Source of the DNA: CALZJC01 sp041574955 | Lineage (GTDB): Bacteria; Acidobacteriota; Thermoanaerobaculia; Multivoradales; JAHEKO01 | Reading direction: 5' to 3' | DNA: 26,386 nt | Assembly: GCA_041574955.1 (NCBI GenBank) | Contig: JBFGNS010000047.1 | Coordinates: 1 to 26,386 of the forward strand | Shown: positions 1 to 7,761 of the stretch, one piece after another | How positions within the stretch are numbered: the first letter of the stretch is position 1 | How the letters are laid out: every line of letters begins with the position of its first letter | Notes under the pieces: generated by a model | What the model saw: only the letters and a program-made list of their open reading frames with translations | What the model was told of the DNA's origin: nothing | The model's database searches: none | Translations under genes and position numbers: made by a program

Positions 1-142
1 CCGTGCTCACCCAGACCTCCTCTTGGGCGCTGCCCCAGACCGCTAGCGCGGCCCGAGCCAGCGCCTCCCCCCACCCGCAGATACGATGAGGAAACTAGAG
101 CGCTTTCTGTCCACGGAATCGGGGCATCACCGCAGCGCCCTC

Positions 143-1423
143 TTACCGCTTGCCGGTCGGCGCCGCCATCCGCCCGCCCTGGGCCAGCTCGGGGGCTTCC
201 TTGAGGCAGGTCCAGAGGATCTTGAGCGAGGTCCAGAACGCCTTGAGGCCCGTGCGCTTGATCTCGGCCGGCCGCTCACCGATCTCGGAGTAGCCCTGCT
301 CGTCGGGGGTCAGCCTCTCCCAGTCGCGGAACAGCCTGCCCCAGGCCGAGTCGAGCACCTCCGCCATCTGCTTCTTGGCCTTGAACGGGTACCAGAAGCT
401 GTCGTGGTAGATGACGCTCGCCAGGTAGGCCCAAGGCGCCAGGATCGTCTTGAGAGACCACTCGATCGGTTTCCTGAGCGGCCCCCAGTAGATCTTGTGC
501 TGCATGCGCGCGGCGAAGGTCATCTTCTTGAACGGGCCGACGAACTTCCACCGCTCGGCCGCCACCTCCGGCTGGCCCACGATCTCGATGTCGCGCACGT
601 CACCCACCCCCAGCCCGCGCTCGTGCGCCAGGCGGATGAACTTGATCTCGAGCGGGTCCAGCCCCATCATCGACGCCGCCACCGCATCGATCGCCACCTG
701 GTCGGCCGACGCCAGTATGACGTTCTTGACGTGCGGGATCATGCAGCGCGGGCCCGGGCCGTCGCCGGCGAAGGTGCCGTCCATCACCGCGAACACCCCG
801 CGGTGGATCTTCTGCTGGATCATCAGCAGGTCGACCAACGTCTCGTGGATCACCGGATGGGTCCAGTGCCGCCGCTCGTTGAGCAGGCCGCCGAAGGCGT
901 TCTTCATCGCCCCGGTGGTGGTGGTGAAGACGTGGGTCTTGACCGTCGGCAGGTGGATGATGTTCTCGCCCAGGAAGCGGCGCGGGACGTGGAAGCCGTT
1001 GGGGTAGACCTCGTTCAGGCACAGAAACTCGTCGGCCAGGTCGCCTACCGCGTCGCGCACGTGGATCCACTCCTCGCCCTCGTACAAGTGGATGTTGCGC
1101 AACCCGTGCGCCTCGACCACGGGCAGCTGCTTGTTCTCGCGCTCGCCGAGATGGGCGTCGATCACCACCGTGCGGTTGTGGCAGGCATGGATCAGCTCGC
1201 GACGGTAGCCGTCCGCCAGCATGGCGCGGATCACCCCCTCGAGCTGCCAGGGCGTGGTCGACGAGCCGGGATAGAAGAAGTGCCAGGAGATGTTGACCTT
1301 GAGCGCGGTGTCGACGGCGGGGTCGACCACCTCGCGGTAGCCCGCCAGGTCGAGCAGCCGGTGGTAGTCGGCCAGAACCGTCCGCGGGGAGGTACGCAGC
1401 ACGGCGACGCGGCTCGTGGTCAT
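143..1423 (-). CDS. DUF362 domain protein
   Basis: The 426-residue product resembles the DUF362 family, whose biochemical role is not firmly known; some members carry iron-sulfur domains, but I see no CxxCxxC cluster here. Family-like stretches are the N-terminal VALKVNISWHFF-type segment (here TALKVNISWHFF), the central HLPTVKTHVFTTTTGAMKN region with GGLLNERR, and a later VMDGTFAGDGPGPR segment. A basic, aromatic-rich C-terminal tail follows the DUF362 core (about residues 300-426) and could be an amphipathic or membrane-associated region. I chose the ATG at 1421-1423. The frame stays open upstream to 3082, but that stretch runs antisense to the DUF2892 and kinase genes and is low-complexity Arg/Ala/Gln-rich, so it is an artefact of high GC. 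The gene stands alone, divergent from the DUF2892 gene. Function unassigned. Confidence 0.85.
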   Translation of the reverse strand: MTTSRVAVLRTSPRTVLADYHRLLDLAGYREVVDPAVDTALKVNISWHFFYPGSSTTPWQLEGVIRAMLADGYRRELIHACHNRTVVIDAHLGERENKQLPVVEAHGLRNIHLYEGEEWIHVRDAVGDLADEFLCLNEVYPNGFHVPRRFLGENIIHLPTVKTHVFTTTTGAMKNAFGGLLNERRHWTHPVIHETLVDLLMIQQKIHRGVFAVMDGTFAGDGPGPRCMIPHVKNVILASADQVAIDAVAASMMGLDPLEIKFIRLAHERGLGVGDVRDIEIVGQPEVAAERWKFVGPFKKMTFAARMQHKIYWGPLRKPIEWSLKTILAPWAYLASVIYHDSFWYPFKAKKQMAEVLDSAWGRLFRDWERLTPDEQGYSEIGERPAEIKRTGLKAFWTSLKILWTCLKEAPELAQGGRMAAPTGKR

Positions 1424-1660
1424 CGAGCGGATCCTACCAGCCGCCCGGTCGGCGCCAGAGCCGTGTGGACGCCGGCGGCCAGGCCACCCGCCCGGGTAGC
1501 CGAACGGCCGCCGCGCCACCCGGCGCGGGGGGATCCGCCGCCACCTGCCGGCGACCGCCGGCCACCCCAGCGGTGGTTGGCGCCGCGCCGCGTGCGGCGC
1601 AATCCTAGCCGCCGTGCAGCCCCCGAGCTGACGCGCCCGGCAGCCTTTTCCGGGCCACTC

Positions 1661-1909
1661 ATGGCCGAGAGATCTCCCGCGTTGAGCTTTCGCAACCAGG
1701 CCCGCTGGGACCGGCTGTTGCGGGTGGCGCTGGGCGCCTCGATGCTCACCGCCGGCCTGTGGGTCGTACCCGAGGGCCTGCTCGGGGCGGTGCTGCGCGT
1801 CTTCGGCCTCATCCCGCTGGTAACCGGCCTGCTCGGCTGGTCGCCGCTGTACGCGATCCTGGGCTGGAGCACGCTGCACCGCCGCCGGGGGCACCGCACC
1901 GGCAGCTGA
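1661..1909 (+). CDS. DUF2892 (YgaP-like) small membrane protein
   Basis: An 82-residue protein with the two closely spaced hydrophobic helices of the DUF2892/YgaP transmembrane family (about residues 20-37 and 41-62). The diagnostic family ending is present: LIPLVTGLLGWSPLYAILGWST corresponds in family members to a TGxxGxCPLYxLLGxxT pattern, here with Ser in place of the usual Cys. The open frame extends far upstream to position 86, but that part is antisense to the DUF362 gene and is not protein-like. The ATG at 1661 gives the standard family length. No strong ribosome binding site is visible. Family members are small inner-membrane proteins, sometimes fused to rhodanese domains in sulfur metabolism; there is no rhodanese here, so I assign no specific role. 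Confidence 0.8.
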   Translation: MAERSPALSFRNQARWDRLLRVALGASMLTAGLWVVPEGLLGAVLRVFGLIPLVTGLLGWSPLYAILGWSTLHRRRGHRTGS

Positions 1910-1981
1910 AGAACCGCCTGGCTTCGGTATGATCGAGGGCCGAGGCGCCCGCCTCGCGGTGCCGGGCCGCCCTCCCCTCGA

Positions 1982-3316
1982 ATGAACCTCAGCCGCCTCA
2001 AGTGGGCCTTCCTGGCGACGCTCGTCGTCCTGTTCGTCTTCGTCGAGTTCGCGCGCTACAACCTGCTGCCGTTCCTCGACTCGTGGCAGGGCCGTCTGGT
2101 GATGGATCTGGTGATCCTGTTCGGCAGCCTGTTCTTCTTCGGCTTCGTCTTCGATCTGGTGTCGCGGATGCACGGCCGTCTGCAGCGGCAGAACCGCGAG
2201 CTGCTGGCGCTCCACCGCTCGGCGCTCGACATCTACGGCGACCTGTCGCTCGACACCCTGCTGCAAAAGGTGGTCAACCAGGCCAGCCAGCTGCTCGAGG
2301 CGCGCTTCGGCGCGGTGTCGGTGATCGACGAGCACGGACAGATCCAGGAGTTCATCACCTCCGGCCTGTCGCCCGAGGAGCGGCAGCGCATCGGCGACCC
2401 ACCGGCCGGCCGCGGTCTGCTCGGCGTGGTGCTGCACGAGGGCCGGCGGCTGCGCATCGACAGGATCGGTGAGGATCCGCGCTCCGCCGGCCTGCCGCCC
2501 AACCATCCGCCGATGGACTCGCTGCTGGCGGTGCCGATTCTCTGCAAGGGGCCGTTTCGCGGCAACCTCTACCTGGCCGAGAGGAACAGCGGAGGCGGTT
2601 TCAGCCAGGAGGACGAGGAGACTCTCCAGCGGTTCGCCACCGCCGCCGCCATCGCCATCGACAACGCCCACCTGCACGAGCGGCTCAACTCGCTGGCGGT
2701 GGCCGAGGAGAGACTGCGCATCGCCCGTGAGATGCACGACGGCATGGCGCAGGTCCTGGCCTACGTCAATACCAAGGCCCAGGCGGTCAAGGAGTATCTG
2801 GACCGCGGCCGAACCGACCAGGCCAGCCGCCAGCTGCAGCAGCTCGCCGGCGCCGCGCGCGAGGTCTACACCGAGGCGCGCGAGGGGATCCAGGCGCTGC
2901 GCACCGAGCTCGGTCCGGACCGCAGCTTCCGCCAGGCTCTCGAGGAGTATCTCGAAGGCTGGCGGCAACGCAGCGGTATCGCGGGCAGCCTGACGATCGA
3001 GCACGAGCTGCAGCTCCCGGCCACCGTCGAGCTCCAGCTGCTGCGCATCCTGCAGGAGGCCCTGTCCAACGCCCGCAAGCACTCGGGCGCCAGCGAGGTG
3101 CGGCTCGATCTGCGCAGCGTCGACGGCCGGCTTCAGGCGCAGATCGAGGACAACGGCCGCGGCTTCGATCCGGCGGCGCTCAAGCGCTCCGATTTCCCGC
3201 GCTTCGGACTCGCTATCATGCGCGAGCGGGCGGAGAGCGTGGGCGGCCGCCTCGAGGTCGAGTCCCGCCCCACCGGCGGCACTCGGGTTAGGATAGAGAT
3301 TCCCCTGAGGAGCTGA
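1982..3316 (+). CDS. GAF-domain sensor histidine kinase, NarX/LiaS (HisKA_3) type
   Basis: A 444-residue membrane sensor kinase. Two transmembrane segments lie near residues 8-26 and 39-60, leaving only a short external loop, so sensing is probably intramembrane or cytoplasmic. A cytoplasmic GAF domain follows (about 85-235, including LLAVPILCKGPFRGNLYLAER). The dimerisation/phosphoacceptor domain is of HisKA_3 type: RIAREMHDGMAQVL with His252 as the predicted phosphorylated residue. The ATP-binding domain shows the N-box (LLRILQEALSNARKHSGA), the D-box (IEDNGRGFDP) and the final GGTRVRIEIPL. The GAF Cys (PILCKG) could bind a cofactor or redox signal, but this is speculation. The response regulator starts 7 bp after the stop, so the two form a two-component pair. 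The signal is unknown; proximity to a respiratory island makes redox or electron-acceptor sensing a fair guess only. Confidence 0.95.
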   Translation: MNLSRLKWAFLATLVVLFVFVEFARYNLLPFLDSWQGRLVMDLVILFGSLFFFGFVFDLVSRMHGRLQRQNRELLALHRSALDIYGDLSLDTLLQKVVNQASQLLEARFGAVSVIDEHGQIQEFITSGLSPEERQRIGDPPAGRGLLGVVLHEGRRLRIDRIGEDPRSAGLPPNHPPMDSLLAVPILCKGPFRGNLYLAERNSGGGFSQEDEETLQRFATAAAIAIDNAHLHERLNSLAVAEERLRIAREMHDGMAQVLAYVNTKAQAVKEYLDRGRTDQASRQLQQLAGAAREVYTEAREGIQALRTELGPDRSFRQALEEYLEGWRQRSGIAGSLTIEHELQLPATVELQLLRILQEALSNARKHSGASEVRLDLRSVDGRLQAQIEDNGRGFDPAALKRSDFPRFGLAIMRERAESVGGRLEVESRPTGGTRVRIEIPLRS

Positions 3317-3323
3317 GACCCCG

Positions 3324-3989
3324 ATGCCGATGCGAATCCTCGTCGCCGACGATCACGCCCTGTTCCGCGACAGCCTGCGCAGCCTCCTCGAAGCCCACGA
3401 TCTCGACGTGGTGGGCGAGGCCAAGAACGGCAAGGAGGCGGTGGAGCTGGCCTGGAAGCTCAAGCCCGACGTGGTGCTGATGGACCTCACCATGCCCGAG
3501 ATGAACGGTATGGAGGCCACCAAACGGCTGGCCGCCGAGCTGCCCGAGGTCAAGGTGGTGATCCTCACCGCCTCCGACGACGACTCCAACCTGTTCGAGG
3601 CGATCAAGAGCGGCGCCAAGGGTTATCTGCTCAAGGACCTGGAGTCGCGGCAGTTCTTCTCCCTGCTCGAGGGCGTCACCCGCGGCGAGCCGGCGCTGAC
3701 GCCGGCGCTGGCGCGCAAGCTGCTGGACGAGTTCGCCCGGCCGCGCAAGCCGGCGCGCGACAGCTGGGACCCCGACGCCCTCACCGAGCGCGAGCAGGAG
3801 GTGCTCGAGCTGATGGTCACCGGGGTGACCTCCAACCGCCGGCTGGCCAAACAGCTCGGCGTCAGCGAGAACACCGTCAAGTTCCACGTCCGCAACATCC
3901 TCGACAAGCTGCACCTCCACAACCGCGCCCAGGTGGTGGCCTACGCGCTGCGCCACCGGATGGTGGAGCTGCCGCCCGAAGAGGACTAG
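3324..3989 (+). CDS. NarL/FixJ-family response regulator
   Basis: A 221-residue two-component regulator. The receiver domain (1-120) carries the acidic pair Asp9/Asp10, phosphoacceptor Asp54 (VVLMDLTMPEMNG), Thr82 and Lys104. A linker rich in Arg/Pro/Lys follows. The C-terminal LuxR/GerE helix-turn-helix runs from about 153 to 210 (LTEREQEVLELMVTG, then GVSENTVKFHVRNILDKL). The conserved core is complete, so it should be a functional phosphorylation-dependent DNA-binding regulator. It lies directly after the HisKA_3 kinase, its obvious partner. Two ATGs (3324 and 3330) could start translation; a GAGGAG lies at 3306-3311 inside the kinase end, so the start is uncertain by two codons. Target genes cannot be read from the sequence. 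Confidence 0.95.
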   Translation: MPMRILVADDHALFRDSLRSLLEAHDLDVVGEAKNGKEAVELAWKLKPDVVLMDLTMPEMNGMEATKRLAAELPEVKVVILTASDDDSNLFEAIKSGAKGYLLKDLESRQFFSLLEGVTRGEPALTPALARKLLDEFARPRKPARDSWDPDALTEREQEVLELMVTGVTSNRRLAKQLGVSENTVKFHVRNILDKLHLHNRAQVVAYALRHRMVELPPEED

Positions 3990-4105
3990 GAGGGCGCCCC
4001 CCAGCCGCGCCGGCCGCGCCCGCCCCGTGGGGTGTCCCCAGAGTCGGCCGCCGGGCTCACAATGGGTCGGAGGCGGGCTGCCACCGGCCCGCCGGGGAGG
4101 TGCCG

Positions 4106-5041
4106 ATGCTGGCCGTTCGCAAGATCCTGTACCCGACCGACTTCTCCGACTGCGCACGGGCGGCGCTCGACCACGCGCTCTTCCTGGCCGAGCGCCACCG
4201 CTGCGAGCTCCACATGCTGCATGCCGTGGTGCTGCACGACCACGACCCCGAGAGCCCGAGCCACCGTTTCCCCCAGCCGGCGCAGATCTTCGAGCATCTG
4301 TTTCGCATCGCCGACAGCGAGCTGGCGCAGCTCGCCGGCGACCACGGAGCATCCGACTTCAGGCTGGTGCAGGCCCGCCGGCGCGGCTTCTCGGTCGCCG
4401 AGGTGGTTCTCGACTACGCCGGGGAGCACGACGTCGACCTGGTGGTGATGGGCACCCACGGCCGGCGCGGACCGAGCCGGCTGCTGCTCGGCAGCGTCGC
4501 CGAGCGCGTGGTGCGTCGCTCCCGCTGCCCGGTGCTGACCCTGCGGGAGCGTAGCGAGCCGCCGCCACTCGAGGCGATCCAACGGCTGCTGGTGCCGGTC
4601 GACTTCTCCGACGCCTCGCGGCTGGCGCTGCGCCACGCCGGCGAGCTGGCCACCACCTACGACGCCGTCCTCGACCTGCTGCACGTCGTCGAGGAGCCGC
4701 CGCACCCCCACTTCTACACGCCGATCGGCGGGCTCAAGGCCGCCGACCACCAGCGCGAGCTCGAGCGCCGGACGCGCCTCGAGCTGCAGAGCTGGCTGGA
4801 GCACGAGTCGGTGGCACCGCACCAGGCACGGTGCCATGTCGCGGTGGGGCGCCCGGCCAGCCGGATCGTCGAGTTCGCCGCCCAGCACGGCTCCGACCTG
4901 CTGGTGCTGTCGACCCACGGCCTGTCGGCGCTCGAGCGCCTGCTGATGGGCAGCACCGCCGAGGAGGTGGTGCGCACGGCCCCGTGCCCGGTGTTCACCG
5001 TCAAGCCGCTCGGCAAGAGCCTCGTGGCCGACGCCGCCTGA
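4106..5041 (+). CDS. Tandem-domain universal stress protein (UspA family)
   Basis: A 311-residue protein with two UspA domains. Domain 1 (about 1-148) opens with ILYPTDFSDCARAALDHAL and carries the full ATP-binding signature G-2x-G-9x-GS (MGTHGRRGPSRLLLGS). Domain 2 (about 160-305) opens with LLVPVDFSDASRLALRHA and has STHGLSALERLLMGS, where the first Gly of the signature is Ser, so nucleotide binding by the second domain may be weaker. Domain ends show the typical RCPVLTL and PCPVFTV strands. I chose the ATG at 4106 because GGGGAGG at 4094-4100 sits 5 bp upstream; a GTG at 4100 is possible but lies inside this site. Such tandem Usps act in the cytoplasm in stress and energy-limitation responses. 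It converges on the DUF302 gene. Confidence 0.93.
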   Translation: MLAVRKILYPTDFSDCARAALDHALFLAERHRCELHMLHAVVLHDHDPESPSHRFPQPAQIFEHLFRIADSELAQLAGDHGASDFRLVQARRRGFSVAEVVLDYAGEHDVDLVVMGTHGRRGPSRLLLGSVAERVVRRSRCPVLTLRERSEPPPLEAIQRLLVPVDFSDASRLALRHAGELATTYDAVLDLLHVVEEPPHPHFYTPIGGLKAADHQRELERRTRLELQSWLEHESVAPHQARCHVAVGRPASRIVEFAAQHGSDLLVLSTHGLSALERLLMGSTAEEVVRTAPCPVFTVKPLGKSLVADAA

Positions 5042-5054
5042 GGCGGCCGCCTCA
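5039..5054. terminator. Palindrome joining two convergent stop codons
   Basis: TGAGGCGGCCGCCTCA is a perfect 16-bp palindrome. Its left TGA is the stop of the universal stress protein gene and its right TCA is the stop (TGA on the minus strand) of DUF302. A shorter palindrome, CTCTCGAGAG, follows at 5057-5066. The position suggests a compact bidirectional transcript end, but there is no T-run on either side, so intrinsic termination is not certain. Confidence 0.4.
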
Positions 5055-5450
5055 GCTCTCGAGAGCGCCCACCACCCGGCGAAGGGCGGCGCCGACCTCG
5101 CCGGCGACCTCTTCGAGCGCCGGATGATCGAGGATGCCGAGGGCCGAGCCGGGGTTCATCGCCCGCACCACCGTCGCTCCGTCCTCGACCGACACCGTGA
5201 CGTTGCACGGCAGCAGCACACCCACCTCGGGCACCGCGGTGAGCGCGCGGTGGGCGGAGGGCGGGTGACAGGCGCCCAGGATGACGTACGGCTCGACCTC
5301 GGCGCCGAGCTTCTTCTTCAGAGTCGCCTGGACGTCTATCTCGGTCAGCACTCCGAAGCCCTCGCCGGCGAGCAGCTCGCGGCAGCGCTCGACGGCGGCG
5401 TCGAAGGCGAGACCCGTGCGGACGGTGAACGCTGCGCTGGTGGTCTCCAT
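5052..5450 (-). CDS. DUF302 family protein
   Basis: A 132-residue protein matching the DUF302 fold across its length. After an N-terminal strand-helix unit it has a K-K-LG-E-PY-ILGACHPP segment, followed by VGVLLPCNVTVSVEDGATVVRAMNP, which is the family's most recognisable stretch. The ATG at 5448-5450 is preceded by GAGGAG at a suitable distance. Family members are small, soluble, often redox- or sulfur-associated proteins of unproven function; two Cys (one before HPP, one in LLPC) are present. It follows the FmdB zinc-ribbon gene on the same strand, 50 bp downstream, with a hairpin in the gap. Confidence 0.88.
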   Translation of the reverse strand: METTSAAFTVRTGLAFDAAVERCRELLAGEGFGVLTEIDVQATLKKKLGAEVEPYVILGACHPPSAHRALTAVPEVGVLLPCNVTVSVEDGATVVRAMNPGSALGILDHPALEEVAGEVGAALRRVVGALES

Positions 5451-5471
5451 GGACGGATCTCCTCGGCGCGA

Positions 5472-5489
5472 CCGGTCCGACCGGACCGG
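5472..5489 (-). other. Short intergenic hairpin between zinc-ribbon and DUF302 genes
   Basis: CCGGTCC (5472-5478) and GGACCGG (5483-5489) form a 7-bp stem with a GACC tetraloop in the 50-bp gap between two co-directional minus-strand genes. It could be a weak terminator or an RNA-processing stem that uncouples expression of the two genes. No T-run is seen. Confidence 0.3.
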
Positions 5490-5500
5490 GCTCAGCTCGC

Positions 5501-5713
5501 TCAGGTGAAGCCGGTGCCGCAGCCGGGAGCGGCGCCGCTGGCGGCGGCCGTGCTCGTCGAGCCCGACGAGCGGCCGGCAAAGGTCGACAGCTGCCGATCG
5601 GCGCCGGCGGCGGCGCACGACGGGCAGCGCAGGCCTTCGCCGTCCTCGCCCATCCGCTGCAGGACCTCGAACCGGTGGCCGCAGGCGCGGCAGCTGTACT
5701 CGTAGAGAGGCAC
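5501..5713 (-). CDS. FmdB-type zinc-ribbon protein
   Basis: A 70-residue protein beginning MPLYEYSCRACGHRFEVLQ, the signature start of the FmdB-type regulatory/zinc-ribbon family. Four cysteines in two knuckles (Cys8/Cys11 and Cys30/Cys33) would bind one zinc. The C-terminal third is a low-complexity Ser/Ala/Gly tail, also usual in the family. The start codon is GTG at 5711-5713, fixed by the conserved N-terminus. The family name comes from a proposed link with formamidase genes, but most members have no established role. It lies between CBS and DUF302 genes in what looks like a co-directional stress-type cluster. Confidence 0.88.
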   Translation of the reverse strand: MPLYEYSCRACGHRFEVLQRMGEDGEGLRCPSCAAAGADRQLSTFAGRSSGSTSTAAASGAAPGCGTGFT

Positions 5714-5791
5714 GGTCGGAATCGGCTCCTTCGATCGGTTTCAACAAGCGGGCCGGCGCGGACTATTCCGGCCGCCCGGCGCCGCGGCGAC

Positions 5792-6268
5792 TCACTCGGG
5801 CCCGGCCAGCAGGCGCAGCAGGTCGGAGGTCGAGATGATGCCGACCACCTTGCGGTCGTCGATCACCAGCAGCCGGTGAAGGTGGGCGTCGAGCATCGAG
5901 CGGGCGACATGCGACACCGGAGCGTCGGCCTCGACGGCGAACACCGTCGGCGTCATGATGTCGCGCACCCGCAGGTTCTCGTGCTCGATGTGGAGGTCGG
6001 CGAAGTCGTCGGGGTCGACGCCGTCGACCGACTCCCAGCCGTGGAAGAACTGATGGCTGTCCCTTTGAGGCTCGTTGCCCCCCTCCGAGGCGGCGCGTGC
6101 CAGGTCGGTGGTCGAGACCACGCCCACCAGCTTGCCCTCGGCGTCCTCCACCGGCGCCCCCGAGATCTCGTGATCGACGAGGAAGGTCGCGAGCTCGTGC
6201 ACCGACATCGTGTCCTGCACCGCCAAGACCTGTTCGTTCATCACTTCCCTGGCCGCGATCGTCCTCAT
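5792..6268 (-). CDS. Two-CBS-domain protein
   Basis: A 158-residue stand-alone CBS pair (Bateman module). CBS1 spans about residues 5-60 (AREVMNEQVLAVQDTMSVHELATFL and GVVSTTDLARAA); CBS2 spans about 100-155 (VRDIMTPTVFAVEADAPVSHVARSM and GIISTSDLLRLL). The segment between them is acidic (VDGVDPDDFADLHIEHENL). CBS pairs bind adenine nucleotides and act as energy-state sensors. No catalytic or DNA-binding domain is attached. The ATG at 6266-6268 is favoured because GGAGG lies about 8 bp upstream; a longer frame reaching 6310 lacks such support. The neighbouring universal stress protein is consistent with a nucleotide/energy-status response group, which is inference. Confidence 0.92.
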   Translation of the reverse strand: MRTIAAREVMNEQVLAVQDTMSVHELATFLVDHEISGAPVEDAEGKLVGVVSTTDLARAASEGGNEPQRDSHQFFHGWESVDGVDPDDFADLHIEHENLRVRDIMTPTVFAVEADAPVSHVARSMLDAHLHRLLVIDDRKVVGIISTSDLLRLLAGPE

Positions 6269-6414
6269 CGTCTGCTCCTCCGTGGCCTGTGCCCTCGCCC
6301 GACCGGCCACCGCACTGTAGCTACCGGGTCTGGCTCGGACACACCGTCTTCAGGTAGCTGCCGTTCCACCCCGCGGGCGGTCGCGCCCCACCCCGCAGGG
6401 CGGAAGACCGCTCG

Positions 6415-7761
6415 TCAGCCGCCGACGACCGGCGAGCCTGGCGGCTCGAACCTGAGCCGCGGGTCCCTGCGGGCCTTCTCGAGGTAGGCCGCCAGCTCGG
6501 CGATCCAACGCAGCGACACCTGCTCCATCTCCACCGCCTTCTTGAACAGCGCCAGCGACACCAGCGCCTCGCGATGCACCTCCAGCGACTGGAAGATGGT
6601 GAGGCTCTCGGACGCCAGCCGGCGCAGCTCGGAGCCGCGCCCCTGCTGCAGGTAGACCGCCGCCAGATCCAGCGACACCAGCGCGGCGTCGAAGCCGATG
6701 CGCCGCTCGATGAACTGGTCGCGCACCTCGACGAACGCCTCCTCGGCCTGCGCCAGTCGCTCCTGGGCCTGTGCCAGCTTGCCTTCCAGCCAGCGCAGGC
6801 GGACCAGGCTGATCTGCTCGCGCCGGGCGGCGTGCAGCGGCAAAAGCTCCTGGACCAATGACATGGCGCGCTCGAGGTCGCCGTTCTCGCAGCGGAACAA
6901 CGCCAGGTTGTGTTTGCCCGCCAGCGCCATGCGGGGATCTCGCGCCGGGTCCAGCTTGCGCAGGCCGAGCTCGATGAGCTCGATCGCCTTCTCCGGCGCA
7001 CCGCTGTAGCCGCAGGCGGTCCCCTTGTCGATCAGCGTCCGGCCCACCCAGTGGTCGTCGCCGACCAGGCGGTAGATCCTGAGTCCGCGGTCGAAGAAGC
7101 GGATGGCGCGATCGAAAGCGCGCCGCTCCATCGCCAGGTAGGCCTCGCGCAGCACCACGAACGCCTCCTCGAGCGGGTCGCCGGTGCCGTGAGCCAGCCA
7201 CCGGCCGGCGCGCTGCAGGTCGCGCGCGGCACCGTCCAGATCGGAGCGGATGCGCAGCGCGTTGGCGCGGGTGGCGTGGGCGCGGGCGCGCAGATCGGCA
7301 ACCACCGCCGCCGGGTGGTGCGAATCGGCCAGAGCGGCGGCCAGGGCGACGCCCAGCTCGGCCTTGGCCAGCGCGGCCTCGGGATCGTCGTAGCCCGCTT
7401 CGTAGGCGTCCTCGAGCACCCGCTCGGTCAGCGCCCAGTTGCGGAACCGGCGGCTGTTGCCCGCCAGCACGAGCTGCCGGCGCGGCGGATGGCGATCCAG
7501 CTCGGCTAGCAGGGTGCTCACCGCGGCCGCCTCGGCCTCGCTGCACCCCGGCTCCCGGCGCAGACCCGCCAGTGAGCGGGCAAAGCTGGCGTCGAGCTCC
7601 TCCGGCCGCGGCGGTTGCGGCGGCCAGTGCTCGGCCGCGGCCCGGCTACAGCTGTCGCAGCCGGCGAGCAGGTGGCGGACGATGCGCCGGGTCAGATCGC
7701 TGGGCAGAGAGCCGCGGAAGAACTCCCGCAACTCGCCGGCGCTGGGGTGGGCCTCAGACAT
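6415..7761 (-). CDS. TPR-like repeat protein with zinc-finger-like N-terminus (putative sigma-factor partner)
   Basis: A 448-residue, mostly helical protein. The first 45 residues contain RHLLAGCDSCSRA, a His-x4-Cys-x2-Cys arrangement resembling the N-terminus of zinc-binding anti-sigma proteins. The rest is built of degenerate tetratricopeptide-like helical pairs, recognisable in ARAHATRANALRIRSDLDGAARDLQRAG, LREAYLAMERRAFDRAIRFFDRGL and LDLAAVYLQQGRGSELRRLA. No transmembrane helix is seen, unlike classical membrane anti-sigma factors. The ATG at 7759-7761 overlaps the end of the sigma-factor gene by 8 bp, so the two are translationally coupled. This sigma plus zinc-finger/TPR pairing suggests that the protein modulates the sigma factor, which is inference. 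A GTG start at 7785 is also open but would overlap more. Confidence 0.8.
   Translation of the reverse strand: MSEAHPSAGELREFFRGSLPSDLTRRIVRHLLAGCDSCSRAAAEHWPPQPPRPEELDASFARSLAGLRREPGCSEAEAAAVSTLLAELDRHPPRRQLVLAGNSRRFRNWALTERVLEDAYEAGYDDPEAALAKAELGVALAAALADSHHPAAVVADLRARAHATRANALRIRSDLDGAARDLQRAGRWLAHGTGDPLEEAFVVLREAYLAMERRAFDRAIRFFDRGLRIYRLVGDDHWVGRTLIDKGTACGYSGAPEKAIELIELGLRKLDPARDPRMALAGKHNLALFRCENGDLERAMSLVQELLPLHAARREQISLVRLRWLEGKLAQAQERLAQAEEAFVEVRDQFIERRIGFDAALVSLDLAAVYLQQGRGSELRRLASESLTIFQSLEVHREALVSLALFKKAVEMEQVSLRWIAELAAYLEKARRDPRLRFEPPGSPVVGG

Noticed and set aside
1..142. Possible end of a neighbouring gene at the left edge
   Set aside because: Short open frames exist on both strands (one plus frame ends TGA near 88-90, one minus frame runs off the edge), but none has a start, domain or convincing composition.
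1424..1660. Intergenic region between DUF362 and DUF2892 searched for an RNA gene or promoter
   Set aside because: Only GC-rich short inverted repeats without a consistent structure were seen; nothing supportable.
143..3082. A 979-codon minus-strand open frame covering the DUF362 gene and beyond
   Set aside because: Only the part from 1423 down is protein-like; the upstream two-thirds runs antisense to the DUF2892 and kinase genes and is Arg/Ala/Gln-rich high-GC artefact.
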